From Rhinopomastus cyanomelas (taxonomy: Eukaryota > Chordata > Aves > Bucerotiformes > Rhinopomastidae): DNA of 64,000 nucleotides. Numbering within the stretch: position 1 is the stretch's first letter; each line of letters begins with the position of its first letter. Shown in pieces: positions 37,061 to 50,881 of the stretch. The translations under genes were made by a program, and so were the position numbers. Where the stretch lies: NCBI GenBank assembly GCA_013400115.1, contig VXBP01001799.1, forward strand, positions 158,451-222,450, given 5' to 3'. Under the pieces are notes generated by a model. The model was not told the DNA's origin. It did not search any database and was given only the letters and a program-made list of their open reading frames with translations.

Positions 37061-38280
37061 AATTATTTGCCCACAGTTTGCAAATGGAACAAGTTCTGGG
37101 GTAAAAAGTAGTAGTTCAGTGGCAGCCACGTACAACTAAGCAAGTTGTGTGTGGTACTAATTCCTTCATTTTACTTATGACAAACAGTAATTAGCTCATG
37201 GTTATGTATATATGTTCTTATCCAGGAAACATTTTTCATTGCTTATATTGCAGACAGGAGCTCCGCAGCTAAGAAACATGCACAATTAAAAAAAGAAAAG
37301 TTTATAAATTATGACAAATAGCATCTAAGATTTACTGTGTGACAAGTTCTCCCAGCATTTCTCACAGTTTTCAGCTACCTGTAAAGCTAATCAGGCAATA
37401 ATCAATCTGTAAAAAGCCTCAAGGCAGGTTGCTATAGGATCAGAGGTTCTTTATCTTAAGCAAGAATGGTTGTTTCCATTTCCCATGCAGTTCATCCAGA
37501 GTGCAGTTAGCTGTATTAATGAAGAGGTGCAGAGCTGTCACTCTTGAAGAGGTACTCCTTCATATAGAGGAGCATTAATCAGTTGAGGTATTTACAGATC
37601 AAAGCCAGAGGCTGAGCTGGTGCTTGACAGTGGTCTGAGAGAGGAGAGGTAGTACCAAGCCCTGCAACATGCTCTGCTGTTATACTGGTGAGTAGCTGGG
37701 CCATTGTATTCTGCAGAGCCATAATCTTTATGTTGATACTTCATTTAGCTTTACATACAATCATTCACAACAATTCACTTGAGATGAGACTGACATTAAT
37801 TTCTCTACTGGTTCCTCATCCTTGGTGGAAGAGGTGCAGCCTTTTGGAAAGCCCTAGGTGGAAAACAATGTTCTGGGTATGCTTATGGCACACATGCTAT
37901 CAGTAAATTGGCTGTGGGCTCCAGCAGCAGCACAGCCCTGAACATGAGCTAACAAAGTCCAGCAGTTGTCCAAGAATAGCTCAGAGCTGTTATCTCCAGA
38001 GTGCCCTTGAGCATCTGCTATGTAGAGGGTCTGGCTGTCCATTGCAGCATTCTCCCACCCTAGTTAACTCCATAATTAGGTCAGCAACACTTTGTGGCCA
38101 GCTTGTCAGAAGTTGCTGAGATGAAGCAACATGAAGACTTAGACTGGATATTTATATTACAACTGGAAGCAAGAGATCAGGCAGTGACAAACATAACCAT
38201 TGAGAAAAGCTTGAGACAGGAGCAAAACAGAGGAGAAACTGCAAGAGAAGGACTGAAAGTTACTTCAAAGCTGATTATTT
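37061..38280. other. Intergenic, nothing recognised
   Basis: Unique sequence with short chance ORFs. No gene or repeat is supported. Confidence 0.5.
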
Positions 38281-38928
38281 AGAATAGAATAGAATCATAG
38301 AATCATTGTGGACTGGAAGGGACCTCAAAAGATCATCTAGTCCAATCGCCCTGCAACAGCAGGATCACCTAAACCAAGTCACACAGGAACACATCCAGGA
38401 GTGTCTTGAGCATCTCCAGGGAGGGAGACTCCACAACCTCCCTGGGCAGCCTGTTCCAGTGCTCCATCACCCTCACTGTGAAGAAGTTCCTTCTCATATT
38501 TATGTGGAACCTCCTATGTTCCAGCTTACACACATTGCCCCTCGTCCTATCACTACATGACATTGAGAAGATCCTGGCTCCATCCTCCTGACACCCACCC
38601 CTCAAATATTTGTAGACATTATGAGGTCACCCCTCAGTCTCCTCTTCTCCAAGCTAAACAGACCCAGCTCCCTCAGCCTCTCATAAGGGAGGTGCTCGAC
38701 CTCCTTCATCATCTTCGTTGCCCTTCGCTGGACCCTCTCCAGCAGCTCCACATCCCTCTTGAACTGAGGAGCCCAGAACTGGACACAATACTCCAGGTGT
38801 GGTCTCACCAGGGCAGAGTAGAGGGGGAGAAGAACCTCTCTCGATCTGCTAACCACCCCTGTTCTGATCCACCCCAGGATGCTGTTGGCCCTCTTGGCCA
38901 CAAGAGCACATTGCTGGCTCATAGTCAT
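38281..38928 (-). mobile_element. CR1 LINE 3' fragment, well preserved
   Basis: Minus-strand CR1. The tail 'agaatagaatagaatcatag' at 38281-38300 is followed by the full 3' UTR and the C-terminal half of ORF2. The frame reads MSQQCALVAKRANSILGWIR and YSALVRPHLEYCVQFWAPQF, continuing for 136 codons from 39012 to 38605. It is very similar to the copies at 4753-6302 and 43190-43605, so the three belong to one subfamily. One base is missing in 'agacattatgaggtc' relative to the others ('gacattaatgaggtc'). Confidence 0.95.
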
Positions 38929-41020
38929 TTCTATTGGTAAAATACCACTATTTTGTTTTTGTGAGATATGCAATGAAACGAAGCCTGACATTTTTGAATA
39001 TACTCCTTGCACTGTGACACTAATGGCTGTCAGGGTTTGCAGCTGACTACTTTCAATCTATCAGACCTCAGCAGCATCTGAAACTTGTTTAAAGGCCAGT
39101 TCTAGTGTGTAAATGTGAGACACTAAGTGTGATGTATGTGTGTCACTTACGAAATCGTGGACTAACCCTGACAAATTGTTTGATAACAGTGGCTTGTGCC
39201 AAAGAATCGCTGATCAGTAAAGGATTTTTTTGTCTGAGGAACTATCACGTGTTTACCTCCTTCTGAAATAGCCTTTTTTTCAAGTATTTCCCACGACTCA
39301 TAAACACCATTACATGCAACTAAATGCTCAGTGCTACTGAAAGTAGGAAGTCTGATTCTCCTTATGTTGGGTTGAGCCTCAGGACTAAAGCAACAACACA
39401 AACCAATTTGCCTGGTTTGTAAACTGAGAACATTTTCCATGTGACTCAATGGAACAGGAAGCACATGTTGAGAGCCCCCAAGTACCATTTCCGCAGAAGG
39501 ATTCTGTTCACTGCAATGAGACCTTTAAAAATATCCAAGATGTAAAAAGATATTTGAGATATTTTCTCGAAGAAATTTTAGTACCCTCTGCTGTAATAAG
39601 CAGAAGGTGTTTAATAAACATGATATGCAGCAGTTGCTAAGCAGAATCTGATTTATGTACGGTAGCAGTTAGAAGCAACTACACATCAGGGTTGTACACT
39701 TTATTTGACTGTGAATTCTGATTTTCTGATGGAAGAAATTCTGCTGAACTTTATTTATAAGGCTTACAACATGGGTAGCAGTATCATAAATGCTTCTCAA
39801 ATTACATAGCAAATCTTGTTGTCTTCTTGGGCAAATAAGAAACCTATATCAAGAGCTTCAATTGTAATACAGGTCATTCTCACTGGTATAGCACTTTCCA
39901 AATCCTTGTGGTAGTTGAAATCATACAGAATTTAAAAACAAGATGCATGCTAACTCAGTGTACCTGAGATGGTATTGCATCTCCTCTGTACATACATTTT
40001 AAATCAAATTGTTCTCGATTCCTTCCCCCCACAGTAAATAAATAGTTAAAAATCAGTGTATTCCTGTTTGGATTATGTTGAAGTTTGTGTAATTAGGGAA
40101 GAAGGAGCCTGAACCCCTCATCCCTGCTCCACCAGTGTAAAGGGAGCAGAGTTCTCACACCAGCCAAAAGCTGTGTATTAGGGCAGGACATCAGAGCCTG
40201 GCACAGAAGCAGGGAGTGCTGTTTCATTTAGTGGCATTCAGGAATCAAACACCCATTCTCTCTGTAGACAAAATTAAAATGAGGTAGGCTGAGCATCCTA
40301 TGGCATGAATTGAATACAGTTCTCTATCCTCACTGTAAGTCAGTAATTCAATGGAATAATCTTTACTCACATCAGATTAAAAGCTTACCAAAAAGCTTTT
40401 CTTTCCCTTTCCTCCCCCACTTCCTCTTCCACTTTCCCTTCATCTTCCCTTTTCCTTCATCAGTGCATTAGACATTTTAAAAAAACAAATTAGAAGACAT
40501 AACAGAGGCCCACAACTGATTTGCAGTACCAACAAGTAGACGATATTCACATTGCTGAAGTCAAACAGACAAAATTCCTGCTTCAGAATGGTCCCCTGAC
40601 CGTGAAAACATTTTTGGGAACAAACCTGTCTATCACGAACAAAGTAAAGGAGCCACAAAACACTGTCAAAGAAGAAAATTTTTTATCTGAGTTAATCTCA
40701 TACTATCAGATGGCTATCGTAGTATTATATATATGTACGTGATTTTTTACCCATCTAGACAGACCAATAATTGTCTTCAGTTTCTTTCCCTTCATAGGCT
40801 CCATCAGACCAATCCTGTAAGCCATTTGATGCACAGAGGCGAACATACCAAACGTTCCAACTGAGCTGGTTTGACGAGCAAGCAGAGCACAGGCACACTG
40901 CTGTTTCTTGGGGTCACAGCAGTATGTGAAGAGAAATAAAAAAGAAGGGGCTTTGGCAGGCAGAACAAGAACAAGTGGAGAGAAATCTTGATGGCAGTGA
41001 GGTGGGATTGGATTTTAGGT
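38929..41020. other. Intergenic with a polypyrimidine tract
   Basis: Mostly AT-rich unique sequence. From about 40397 to 40459 the plus strand is an almost pure C/T tract of about 60 bases, a low-complexity run able in principle to form triplex DNA. No gene was recognised. Confidence 0.5.
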
Positions 41021-41436
41021 CACAGTATCACAGTATGGTAGGAGTTGGAAGAAGTCTGGAGATAATCTAGTCCAAACCCCCTACTAGAGCAGGTTCTCCT
41101 AGAGTAGATCTAACAAGAACATGTCTAGATGAGTTTTGAATGTCTTCAGAGAAGGAGACTCCACAACCTCTCTGGGCAACCTGTTACAGTGCTCTGCTAC
41201 CCTCACTGTAAAAAAAAATTGTCCGTATGTTTAGGTGGAACTTCCTGTGTTTCGGCCCATTGCCCCTTGCTCTATTACTGGGCACCACTGTGAAGAGTCT
41301 GTTCCCATCCTTCTTATACCTGCCCTTTAGATATTTAAAAACACTGATGATGTCCCCTCTCAGTCTTCTCAAAGACTGAGTTTTCTCAGCCTTTCCTCAT
41401 ATGAGAGATGTTCCAGTCGCCTAATTGTCTTTGGCC
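41021..41436 (-). mobile_element. CR1 LINE 3' fragment with ATACTGTG-type tail
   Basis: Minus-strand CR1 whose tail on the plus strand reads 'cacagtatcacagtatgg', the same 8-mer type as the CR1 at 20776-21250. The body contains 'ggagactccacaacctctct' and ends near 'ccagtcgcctaattgtcttt'. It carries an expanded A-run near 41212-41218 and other decay. Confidence 0.92.
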
Positions 41437-42821
41437 AAGGGTCCCGCTCTCCTTTGCAGATGCCCAAAATTAGGTCCTTCTATTTTTGTGGTGTCACACA
41501 AGATCCAAATCTCTTGTAATGCTGTGAAATGAATAAATGGATCCATAGCCATGGGAGAAGACCGTAACAGTCTAAACCCTGCCAGACCCAACTCTGGCAA
41601 GTACAAAAGTACCACACAGCTTGCCCTGCATTTTTACTTCATCAAAAGATGTTTATTCTCCCCCTGCCCAAATCTGTGGAGCGTCCGTCGGTGAAAACGG
41701 CTCCTGTATGCAAGATGTGCTGCCACTACACCTGTAGAAGGTACAGTCCTCGTGGCTGGTAACCCACATCAAGGCAGACTCTGCTCGGCAGGACATAGTG
41801 GTCACGCATGATAACCTTTACAGCCCACTCAGTTTACATTGTTAATGTGTTATGACAAGCTAAATTCTCACCCTTTTTCCTGCTATCCTGGCCTATGAGG
41901 TTTGTGTTTGCCTCTCTCAATCAATAATGGCTTAAGTAGCAAATAGAGTTCCCATCCCCCAGCACTAATAGACCCTCATGCAGTCAGGAAGCATCAAGCT
42001 GAACCCTCAGTTACCACAGTACACCCTGCTTAATGTATGCATGTTTATGGCCTCTGATGTATATGGTTCCATTACTGTCTATGAGTACAGAGGACTGGTG
42101 CTAGTTAATGTATTATTTATTTTATTACCCCTTTGTATAAGCTGGTATTTGTAATTTGGAATTTTATATACTTTGGCTCTGTAATGGTTTCATAATGTGT
42201 ACACAGCTCAATAATTAAAAAAATATATCTTACCACCTCACCTCCAGAGCCAAGTTTGTTTGTGCTGCTCGCTGCACTCCCACTCCCTGGCCAGCGCCTG
42301 GCCCCAGCCATCTGCTAGCACCTCCACTCCCAGCCCCAAAGCCTTGCTTGGTTCAGGCATTCATTACTTGTCAAAACCATGAATTGCCCAAGTACATAAG
42401 TCTCAGAAAACATGATATAGTGTTACTTTCTCTCTTCCTCCTCATAGATGCCAGCCAGACCACACAGCACCTTCACAGAAAACCTTTGGTTTCAGTTCCA
42501 GATCTGCAGGGTGTTGGTCTCCCACCACAAAGTGTCTCTGCAAGTTCTTTGGCTGAGGAGGTCCTGCCCTTAAACCAGCTTGTCCACTTGCCAGCTAGTT
42601 TCTTGTTTGTGGTTCTCTGCAGCAGTGCAAGCACTTGCTGGTTTTGGCTGGAAAGGCTCCAGTAATTCAAAGTCTGCAGATGACTGTGTCTTACTGCAGC
42701 AGGTAGCTGGAAGCAAGATGAAGTTATCTGCTGCCAGGAGCAGCTTTTATCTTCCCAGATCCATGGCTGGAGGAAGAACCAGAAGAGAACACAGATGAGG
42801 GTCATAGAAAGGGGAGGATGA
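41437..42821. other. Intergenic, unclassified, with GC-balanced patches
   Basis: No family is recognised. The stretch 42090-42330 has an AT-rich part with 'aataattaaaaaaatata' followed by C-rich sequence, loosely like the end of an LTR, but no partner repeat or terminal motif is clear. ORFs of 105-130 codons at 42.3-42.9 kb on both strands overlap and have no motifs. Confidence 0.4.
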
Positions 42822-43105
42822 CATGCAGAGGGACCTTGACAGGCTTGAGAAATGGTCCTGGGCAAACTGCAGGAGGTTCAGCAAGTCCACGTGCAGGGTC
42901 CTAATTCTGGATCGGGTGAGTCCAAGCTCAAATACGTTCTTTATGGTGAATGGATTGAGAGCAGTACCAAGCAGAAGGACTGGGGGTGTTAGTAGTGTTG
43001 GTAGGTGAGAAGTTCAATGTGAGCCAGCAATGCATGAGTGCAGCCTAGAAGGCCAACCACATCCTCAGAAGCATCAAAAGAAGTTTCACCAGCAGGTCTA
43101 CCCTG
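42822..43105 (+). mobile_element. Old CR1 LINE fragment
   Basis: Plus-strand CR1: 'atgcagagggaccttgacag' (MQRDLDRLEKW), 'gggggtgttagtagtgttgg', 'atgtgagccagcaatgc', and 'aaggccaaccacatcctcag'. It is strongly diverged and truncated at both ends with no 3' tail. It lies 85 bases from an oppositely oriented younger CR1. Confidence 0.85.
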
Positions 43106-43189
43106 CTCTTGCAGCAACCAGAGATGGGATCTGAGGGGCACAGAGCACAGTGCAAACTAGAAGAAATGCAGTAAACAAGTGATGAGACC

Positions 43190-43605
43190 CATAGAATCTT
43201 AGAATCATAAGGGATTGGAAGGGACCTCAAAAGATCATCTAGTCCAATCCCCCGACACAGCAGGATCACCTAGACCAAGTCACACAGGAACACTTCCCAG
43301 GTGGGTCTTAAACATCTCCAGTGAAGGAGATTCCACAACCTCCCTGGGCAGCCTGTTCCAGTGCTCTGTCACCCTCACTGTGAAAAGGTTCCTTCTCATA
43401 TTTATATGGAACCTCCTATGTTCCAGCTTACAACCATTGCCCCTTGTTCTATCACTAGGTGACACTGAGAAGAGCCTGTCTCCATCCTCCTGACACCCAC
43501 CCTTCAAATATTTGTAGACATTAATGAGGTCACCCCTCAGCCTTCTCTTCTCCAAGCTAAACAGACCCAGCTCCCTCAGACTCTCCTCATAAGGGAGGTG
43601 CTCCC
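43190..43605 (-). mobile_element. CR1 LINE 3' fragment
   Basis: Minus-strand CR1 with tail 'catagaatcttagaatcata' (43190-43209), then 'gggattggaagggacctcaa' and an ORF2 C-terminus open for 116 codons (43630 to 43280), including LGLFSLEKRRLRGDLINVYK and REVVESPSLEMFKTHL. It is 5'-truncated near 43605 and belongs to the same subfamily as 38281-38928 and 4753-6302. Confidence 0.95.
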
Positions 43606-44319
43606 ATGGAAGATTGAAATAAAGAATCATTACCCATGTCAGTGCTCAGCAAAAGTGCATGTCAGTGTGAAAAAGTGCTTTTTATTTTTTGCTCCTCAGT
43701 AGACAAAATTAGCAAAGATTACAAAACTGATACCGAAGGGAGAAGAAACCAAACACAGCTATGCAGAGCTTTGGAAGATAGAAAAAAGAGGAGGTGAGAA
43801 GAGCTACAGGTTATGTGGCACCAAAACAGGGAAAGACAAATGAATTCAGACCTCTAAACCTACAAAGAAGGACTGACAATGCCTAGTAGAGAGAGTTAGA
43901 TGCCAGGAAGGATAATACTCTGCCTTGATGACCAGTATTTGTATTCTAAATGTTTGTATCAGAGTATTAGTGAGCCAAAAGCAGGACTGGATGACTTTGT
44001 GATGAAAGCCTGGGTAGAGATAGGAATTCCGCTTCTGTCTCTCTGGTCAGCTTCCTATGTGACCCTTGACAAGTTCCTTCTTTGCCTTACCACCCCACTT
44101 GCTCAGAGATTGCCTTGGCTGTGTGTGTTCACAGGCTGCCCACTATCAGGTAGGGCTAGCAGGCACAACTGCTTAAAGAACTAATGCCAGTCACAAATTG
44201 TATTAAACTGGCTTCTGCCTCACAGACCTGGCTGGATATAAATAACCAGCGCTAGTAACAGGTGATAGAGAGTAACAGACCATTTCAGAGTGCAGCTTTC
44301 TCTGTCTAATTTAACCGAG

Positions 44320-44320
<1 letters not shown>
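43606..44320. other. Intergenic, nothing recognised
   Basis: Unique sequence between a CR1 and a CA repeat. The 94-codon ORF at 43.9-44.2 kb has no recognisable motif. Confidence 0.5.
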
Positions 44321-44351
<31 letters not shown>

Positions 44352-44352
44352 G
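44321..44352 (+). repeat. (CA)n dinucleotide microsatellite
   Basis: About 16 CA units with one CATA interruption near the start. Confidence 0.95.
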
Positions 44353-47300
44353 ACTAGACAGTTTTTTAAAAATAAGGATGCAGATGAGAGATTCAAGGAC
44401 AGTTCTAACTTGCCCTCTGTCAATTTGCAAGAGAATTTATTCCAGACTATTCATACATGAATATTTAGCATAGCAACAATTACATCCAATGACACCCATG
44501 AGATACATAGTACTGAAGACCCTCTCCGAGGAGCATGCACAATGCTTGATGTCAATTTTTTAAGTGGACTGAACCTTTGAAATGTGAGAATTAGATTTTT
44601 TTAATATATTTTAATAATATTTCCTGTAATTATTACATTAATTTCTTATACATTGCTGCCATGTGTTATAAATGAGAGGTATGATTGATTCACACGCGTA
44701 GAAATGGATACGTGACAGGAAGTAAAGGGGAGAGACAGTGGCTGCTGAGGCATGTTAAAATAGCCTGTGGTCAATCTTATTCTTAATGCAAAGACCTTGT
44801 TTTTGTTGTGCAAAGGGAAAAGGAGGGGGAAGGAAGAGAGTCTGTTAGGAGGAATAACTCAAGGCTTAAAAAGCACAGATTTAAGGACATAAAAAAGTCC
44901 ACAACTAAGATTTAACCCCAAAATCACAAAATATCAAATGTAATGCCTGTATATGTCTGGGTAGAGTGGTTCTCTGTCTGGGTAATTTTTTTTATTTTCA
45001 ATATGAAGCTCTCTGTTTATCATGCCCTATTACAAGCCCTTGCTGTGAAGGACACTAGTAGTTGTTGGGGAAAAAAAAAAAAGCTATGAATATTCATACT
45101 AAACATTCCAGACACAAACAAATCCAGTAAGATGGGAACCAGGGGATACTGAGGTCACGACACATGCAACTACATTGATGATGACTTGCTTTGCAAGCCT
45201 GCTTAATTCAGAATCTGCATTTGACTGGACACCATTCCAAAGAGTGTGTTTATCCAGGATTGAGGTAATAAAACTGTGTGCTTTGCTCACTATGGATGTT
45301 CTTCTGAAGCAGGCAGTCCAGTGACTGTGGTCTTTAATTCGCATGAATGCAACAAAGCCCACAACTAACACCTGGAATCAGCTTTCTGATTAAAGCAGAA
45401 CATGCTTCACAACACTCTAGTAGCCACCCTCAGAGTCTGCAGACCACTTGTTTCTCTAGCACTGTGCCAAGTACAATTTCTTTTTCCAGGAACAAAGTGG
45501 AATTTAGCAGCTATATTAAGCCTACTGGTAGTGAAAGAGAGAGTTTGGGAGGTTAGTCTTCTGCTGGCATGTAAAAGATACTTATGGTAGTCCACTAAAT
45601 ATTTTCCCCCAAACACAAAGATCCATATAACATATAGCCACATCTTATGACATTAAATGTAATGAAGCTTTCTAATGAGGATTACAGTCTTCTGAAAATG
45701 TATTCTTGATGTGAATGACAAGATGCTTTACCTAAAAGTGGCACAAGGCAAGGGAGTGTATCTGCGTCTGTGGCCCATGCAGTACAATCTCCAGAGAAAT
45801 CCACTCTAAACTCCACCTGCCAGTTGCATGGTTGGACTTGATAGTGTAAACCCCAGATACCATGGGGCCGTCTTCTAGGCAAAAGTGTTAAGTTGCAGCA
45901 CATTACTCACTGAGTTAGAAAAGAACAAACATTTAATAATTGCAAATTTAAAAGCAAAATTCTGTAGGACTGGGATAAGAAGATAAATCATTAAGGGATT
46001 AGATACTGCTGAACAGAGTAATGCAACGAGGTCAAGAAATGAAACTAAGCCTTTGGCTCATCAGTATTCCCCTAAAAAGCAATGGCACTGCCTCTCTGAA
46101 ATTAATTTAGTCCTTGTACTCATTTCTAAACCAGGTTGTGTAGTAGAAACTGCATCTGTCTCCTGTCCTTCTGAGAGCTGTGAAATTGATGGCACCATTT
46201 AACCAACAAATTCAATAGAAGTTTCTTCACACATCTCAACAGCTTGTTTTCCCACTAATAATATCCGGAAGGATAGATTCTAGGGAAGAGAAGGAAGAGG
46301 AAGCACTGTGAGCCAAGCTGAAGCCGCTTAACTTTAAAAGAGGAGTCCAAGCTAAAGCAGCATGCTATTCCTGGCTCACTCTGGGTAGTCGTTGGAAGGA
46401 AAGGCACCATCCCAGAAGGTAATTCATCCCTCGAGATCTTTGCCACTTTCTAGAAGTGTGTGTCTGTCTCCACTTAGTTACTTAGGGTGCCTTTGGCAAT
46501 TAGGCTTTTTATGTATGTACCTCAGGTCCCCCTAGAGACCAGCTCAAGGCTCTGTGCCTTAGGGAGGGAGGTTAATGTATGCAAATGAGATTTACTTGAA
46601 CTGTTTTGTCACTGTATTAACAGAATTTTCATTTGGACAGTCATAAATCCAAGTAAACTAAGATCCTACTGAGCACTCCAGTTACAGTTCCAGGAATTGC
46701 TCGCATATAGAGAAATATAGATATATTTGTGCCATTATATCATACAGAAGATTTCTGATTTGGTTGCATAGCCCTGACCATGTAACACCACTTTCAGATT
46801 TCATCTCTCTCCTCAGTGTTTCTTTCCCTCACAGATGGTTTTCACTCTTGATTCATTGCCCCCAGTGATGCCTCACTCTGTTCAGCACGATTTGTGGTCT
46901 TGAGTGCTTTCTATTGCTTTTTATTTCTTACCAAAACTTATTTATTTTTTTCCAACACTGAGTTAATTTAAAATAATTCAGGATAAATTAATAATGAAGG
47001 ACGCAGTCTTTTAAAAACTTAATAAAACCTTCTTGGTCTCTTCACATATTACTGCAAGTAAATAGAGATTCTTTAATTTTTGGAGCTGGAGTCTGAGAAG
47101 AAAATCGTTTTGTGCTGTGCTTACAATCATCTTTCTCAATCATGCTTGAAATACTGATTTCCTTGACTATAAGCTTTAAGACACAGATTTAGGTCCTATT
47201 GAATTCAAGTATAGTATAGAGGCGTGGCTGAGGGAACCACTTGGTGCAGTGTCTTTAGTGACTTATCCCAGGTCACCCTTCTTCCAAGCAACAGCCGTGA

Positions 47301-50300
47301 TCCTGCAACCACTTAGGCAGGCTTCTTAATCTGCACAAAGGCTCACTGAAGACACAATTTTGATTGAAGAAATTTCCTGTGCAATGCTGTTTGTGAGATT
47401 GGGGCCACTGTGAAGTCCAGCAACTCCTATTCCCTTTCTGTGGTTCAACATTTCCTGTATTTATGTTATCAGATAGATAACAGCTTCTCAAGTGTAGCTC
47501 CTACATGTTGAAACCCTCTCCTTTATCACTCGTATAATGAATTAATATCAGGAAAATTATTTTTTTTTAAAAAATAAATTTCTGGTGCACAGTATCAAAA
47601 ACATTTTAGATATTTAAATTACACCACCATTGGGAAAAGATCACAAGCCAGTACTGGGATTCAGGAGTCAAAACATAAAACATGATCTAGTTAAATTCAG
47701 AGGTTTACAAATGTCCCTAAGAATGCAAAAATTTGCATCCATGTGTTTTTAAATCAAACATATTGACAGGAGCGAGTATTTCAAGGAGCACAACTGCCTT
47801 TTTATCCTCCTTCTATTAAGAAACTTTGTGATTCAGGAGCATGGCAATGCAGTTCTTTAATCCATGAAAATAATCCAGGCACATCCAAAAGAGATATTAT
47901 GGAATCAGAAAGGTAGAAAGATCATTCATCTTTGGCTCACCTCTCTCTGAAGGTCCTTTCATTCCCACAAAAAGCCCCTCATTTTCCATCTCACTTCCCA
48001 GAAAATCCAGATCCTCACTTACTGCAGTCCAGCACCATCCTGGCTTCATCCCGATGCACAGGGGTCCTATACAGCTGCTATAACTGGCCACACTCACCCT
48101 TATCTCTGCATTAAACAAGAGAAAACCCTCCAAAAACATACCCTCTGCTTTCTTTAGGTCAGGTGGACATTTGGAGGTTTGCTGATGATTTTTCTGGCAT
48201 TTTCCCACAGGCTGTAAAAACACAATGGCAAGTGAACAAGAGCTACCAACCACCTCATACTAGAACATGATTCATGCTAATAATGTCCTTCTCGAAGTCT
48301 GTGGGCTTTAAAAGCACATGTGCAGTGATTAAGCAGAGCCATGCTGTGAGTGTAAACACTGAATTTACGGTCTCTCTAGCTATGATTTTATTCCATCAAG
48401 CCTTCAGCAATGGTTACTCATTCTTTGTTTGCATCTTTCATTCTGGATTTATCTCAATGAGTAAAAAGTCTGGGGAAAATTAAAATCTGGGATGCTGTTA
48501 GACAGCCTCTCAGAAGCCTACAGGTTCAAAAGTAAGGTGTAAAGGCAATGAGTGGAAGCATTTGCTGCGTGAGAGGAGAGATGGATGAAGCAGCTCAGGA
48601 TGTCAGAGATGGGGATGTGTCCGCTGCCACGAGCAGCAATTCTCCCAAAAGCAAAAAGGGAGGCTATGAGCAGACTGCAGCCAGCTCATTTCCTTCTCTT
48701 GTCCTTTTTGTTAGGCAGTAGGAAAATTAATTCTTGCAGATATAATTGATGATGAATCTGCTTATCTATAGGTGTTTGTTCAGGCTGGAGCCCTGGCAAT
48801 CATCAGCAAAAGGAATCCCTTTGGCTTGGAAGGGGCAGCAAGTGTAGACCCACTGAATGCTGAACTCCGTCAAGGATGTCAACATGTGCAGACACATCCT
48901 CTCTGCCTCCCTACCTGGCTGGGAGCTGCAGGCTTATGTCTGCATCAAGCAGGGCTCTGCATCGCTGCATGTCATCCTGCTCCAAGCTAGGAGCTTGGAG
49001 GCCTCACAGGGAGGTTAGGCCACCTTTTCAGCATTTTGGACAGAGGTTTTAATCTTTTGCCTAGTACAGCACAATGGTATCCAGCCATCACATAACACCT
49101 TTAGCTTCATCCTGATCTCCTAGATATCTGCCCAAATTTCAGTGCCCATTAAATTATCTTCTTGCCCAGCACTTTCCATCTCCTCCGTACTCATCCTCAG
49201 TGCCCTAAAGAATCCTTGTCTCCTTTTTTGCTTTTCACCATCACAAATTTTGCACCCATTTCTCTCAGATTTGTGTCAGGAAAAGACAGAAGGGCAGAAG
49301 GAAGGAGCTGCCAAGTGTCATCATTGCAGAGAACTTCACATCGGTTGAAGTTCTCCACTTCTTCACATGTTCCTTGGCCCAGAGATCCTTCACAGTCTTT
49401 CTTCTGGGAGGCAGCAACATGTGCCAGGTATGCTCAGTACCACTGCTGTGTTGCTCCTTTCTGCTGAGGCTCCAGCCACCATGGCTGTCTGATGCTGTAA
49501 CTGAATTTTAACTTACATAGTCAAAAAAGTCACCAAGTTATCTGATGTGGGTTTATACCAAGCAGCTTTGAGGAGTGACTTACTAGAGAAGTCTAGTTAC
49601 TAGAGACTAGTAACTGGAGAAGTTCCAGAGCATAGTGAGACCTCTGGAAGCCTGATTTGGCTTCCAGCCCCCAAGGCAAAACCCTTACCACTGTCCCCTC
49701 ATGCCACCGAAGGGGGTAGGCTCATTAATAAATGCTGCTTTCAAAATCCCACAAGGTGCTCATGTCCCACTTGAATACCCTCAGTGGGTGTCTGGGCACC
49801 AGAGATTGCAAAATCTTCCCCCAAACATTCAGAGTATCTACTCAGACAAGAAAGAGTTCTGAGCCACTCAGAGATGTCAGTGACTGATGCTGCAGAAAGC
49901 ACAACAAAAGCAAAACATCAAATTGTGTACTGCGTGTACATTCCAAACGTTGTGGAACACTAGATCAATGTAAACATATTTTTTCCTATCAAACTTACTG
50001 GGACAAATTTGTTCTTTTAATGGAGCTGTGATGATTTACACCAACTGATGTTCTGTCCCTTTATGCTCTTCTTTTCTTATTTTCAGAACAGCAGGGAAAA
50101 TTTCACTATTATAAAAAACCCACAGATGCTGTTATTAATTTCCTGCAAGTTTTGTAGGCTAGCAGTTGTGTTTCCTTCTCTTTTGCTCTTTCTCTCTCTC
50201 TCACTCCAAAGAATAATCAGAATAATAGAAAAATATACAATGTTGTTGTGATTACATCTTTTTTCACACCTCGCTCTAATTTTTCTTACACTTTTGTTTA

Positions 50301-50881
50301 TACCTTTCTAGAAGTAGAAATTCTTCTCTGAGCAAGAATCCTTACAAAGATAAATTATAGTCATCTTATACCTAATGCATCACTGAAGAAGAAAGAGGAT
50401 TTATTATCCTTGAAGTATCTTTTCACAAAGAATTATCCCAGCAGGTGGACTCCATCTATGTGGAGTAGGTAAGCGTAAAATTTGATCCACAGGTTTTAGA
50501 GCTACTGTAAAATAGCCATTTCTGTGGGTACCCTTACTAATAAGTGTTTTGATTTATTCTGAAAGACATTAAATAGAAGTTCTTCTACTCCTTGATGAAG
50601 TATAATTCAGCAAATGAGGGTTAAACCTGTTCTGTGGCTTGAAAGGCTTATCTCCTTACACAAAACTGTAATAAATTAAATAATGTTTGTCCTTTTTGTG
50701 TTTCCCTTTCTTCCTCCATCGCCTTCATCTTTCCTTTCCTTCCTCTTAAATTCTCCCCTTCCCTCATTTGCCTACGCACTTTATTAGCTTCACAGGTTTT
50801 TTAGATTATTATCTATGAGCAGAAATAGCTTAAATCTTTGCAATCCTGATCAAGAAAAACATTCAGACTCTTGAAAAAATT
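44353..50881. other. Long intergenic stretch, no recognised element
   Basis: About 6.5 kb with no CR1, microsatellite longer than about 20 bases, or coding frame that I can support. The longest ORF is 118 codons (48253-47897, minus), has no motif and overlaps a plus-strand ORF. A-runs lie near 45069-45081. A pyrimidine-rich segment lies just beyond, before the next CR1 (about 50690-50770). Confidence 0.5.

Noticed and set aside
42090..42330. An LTR-like end of an endogenous retrovirus
   Set aside because: The composition is suggestive but no paired LTR, primer-binding site or internal retroviral coding sequence was seen.
45822..45846. A CR1-like 'atggttggacttgat' string
   Set aside because: It is an isolated 15-base similarity with no CR1 sequence around it.
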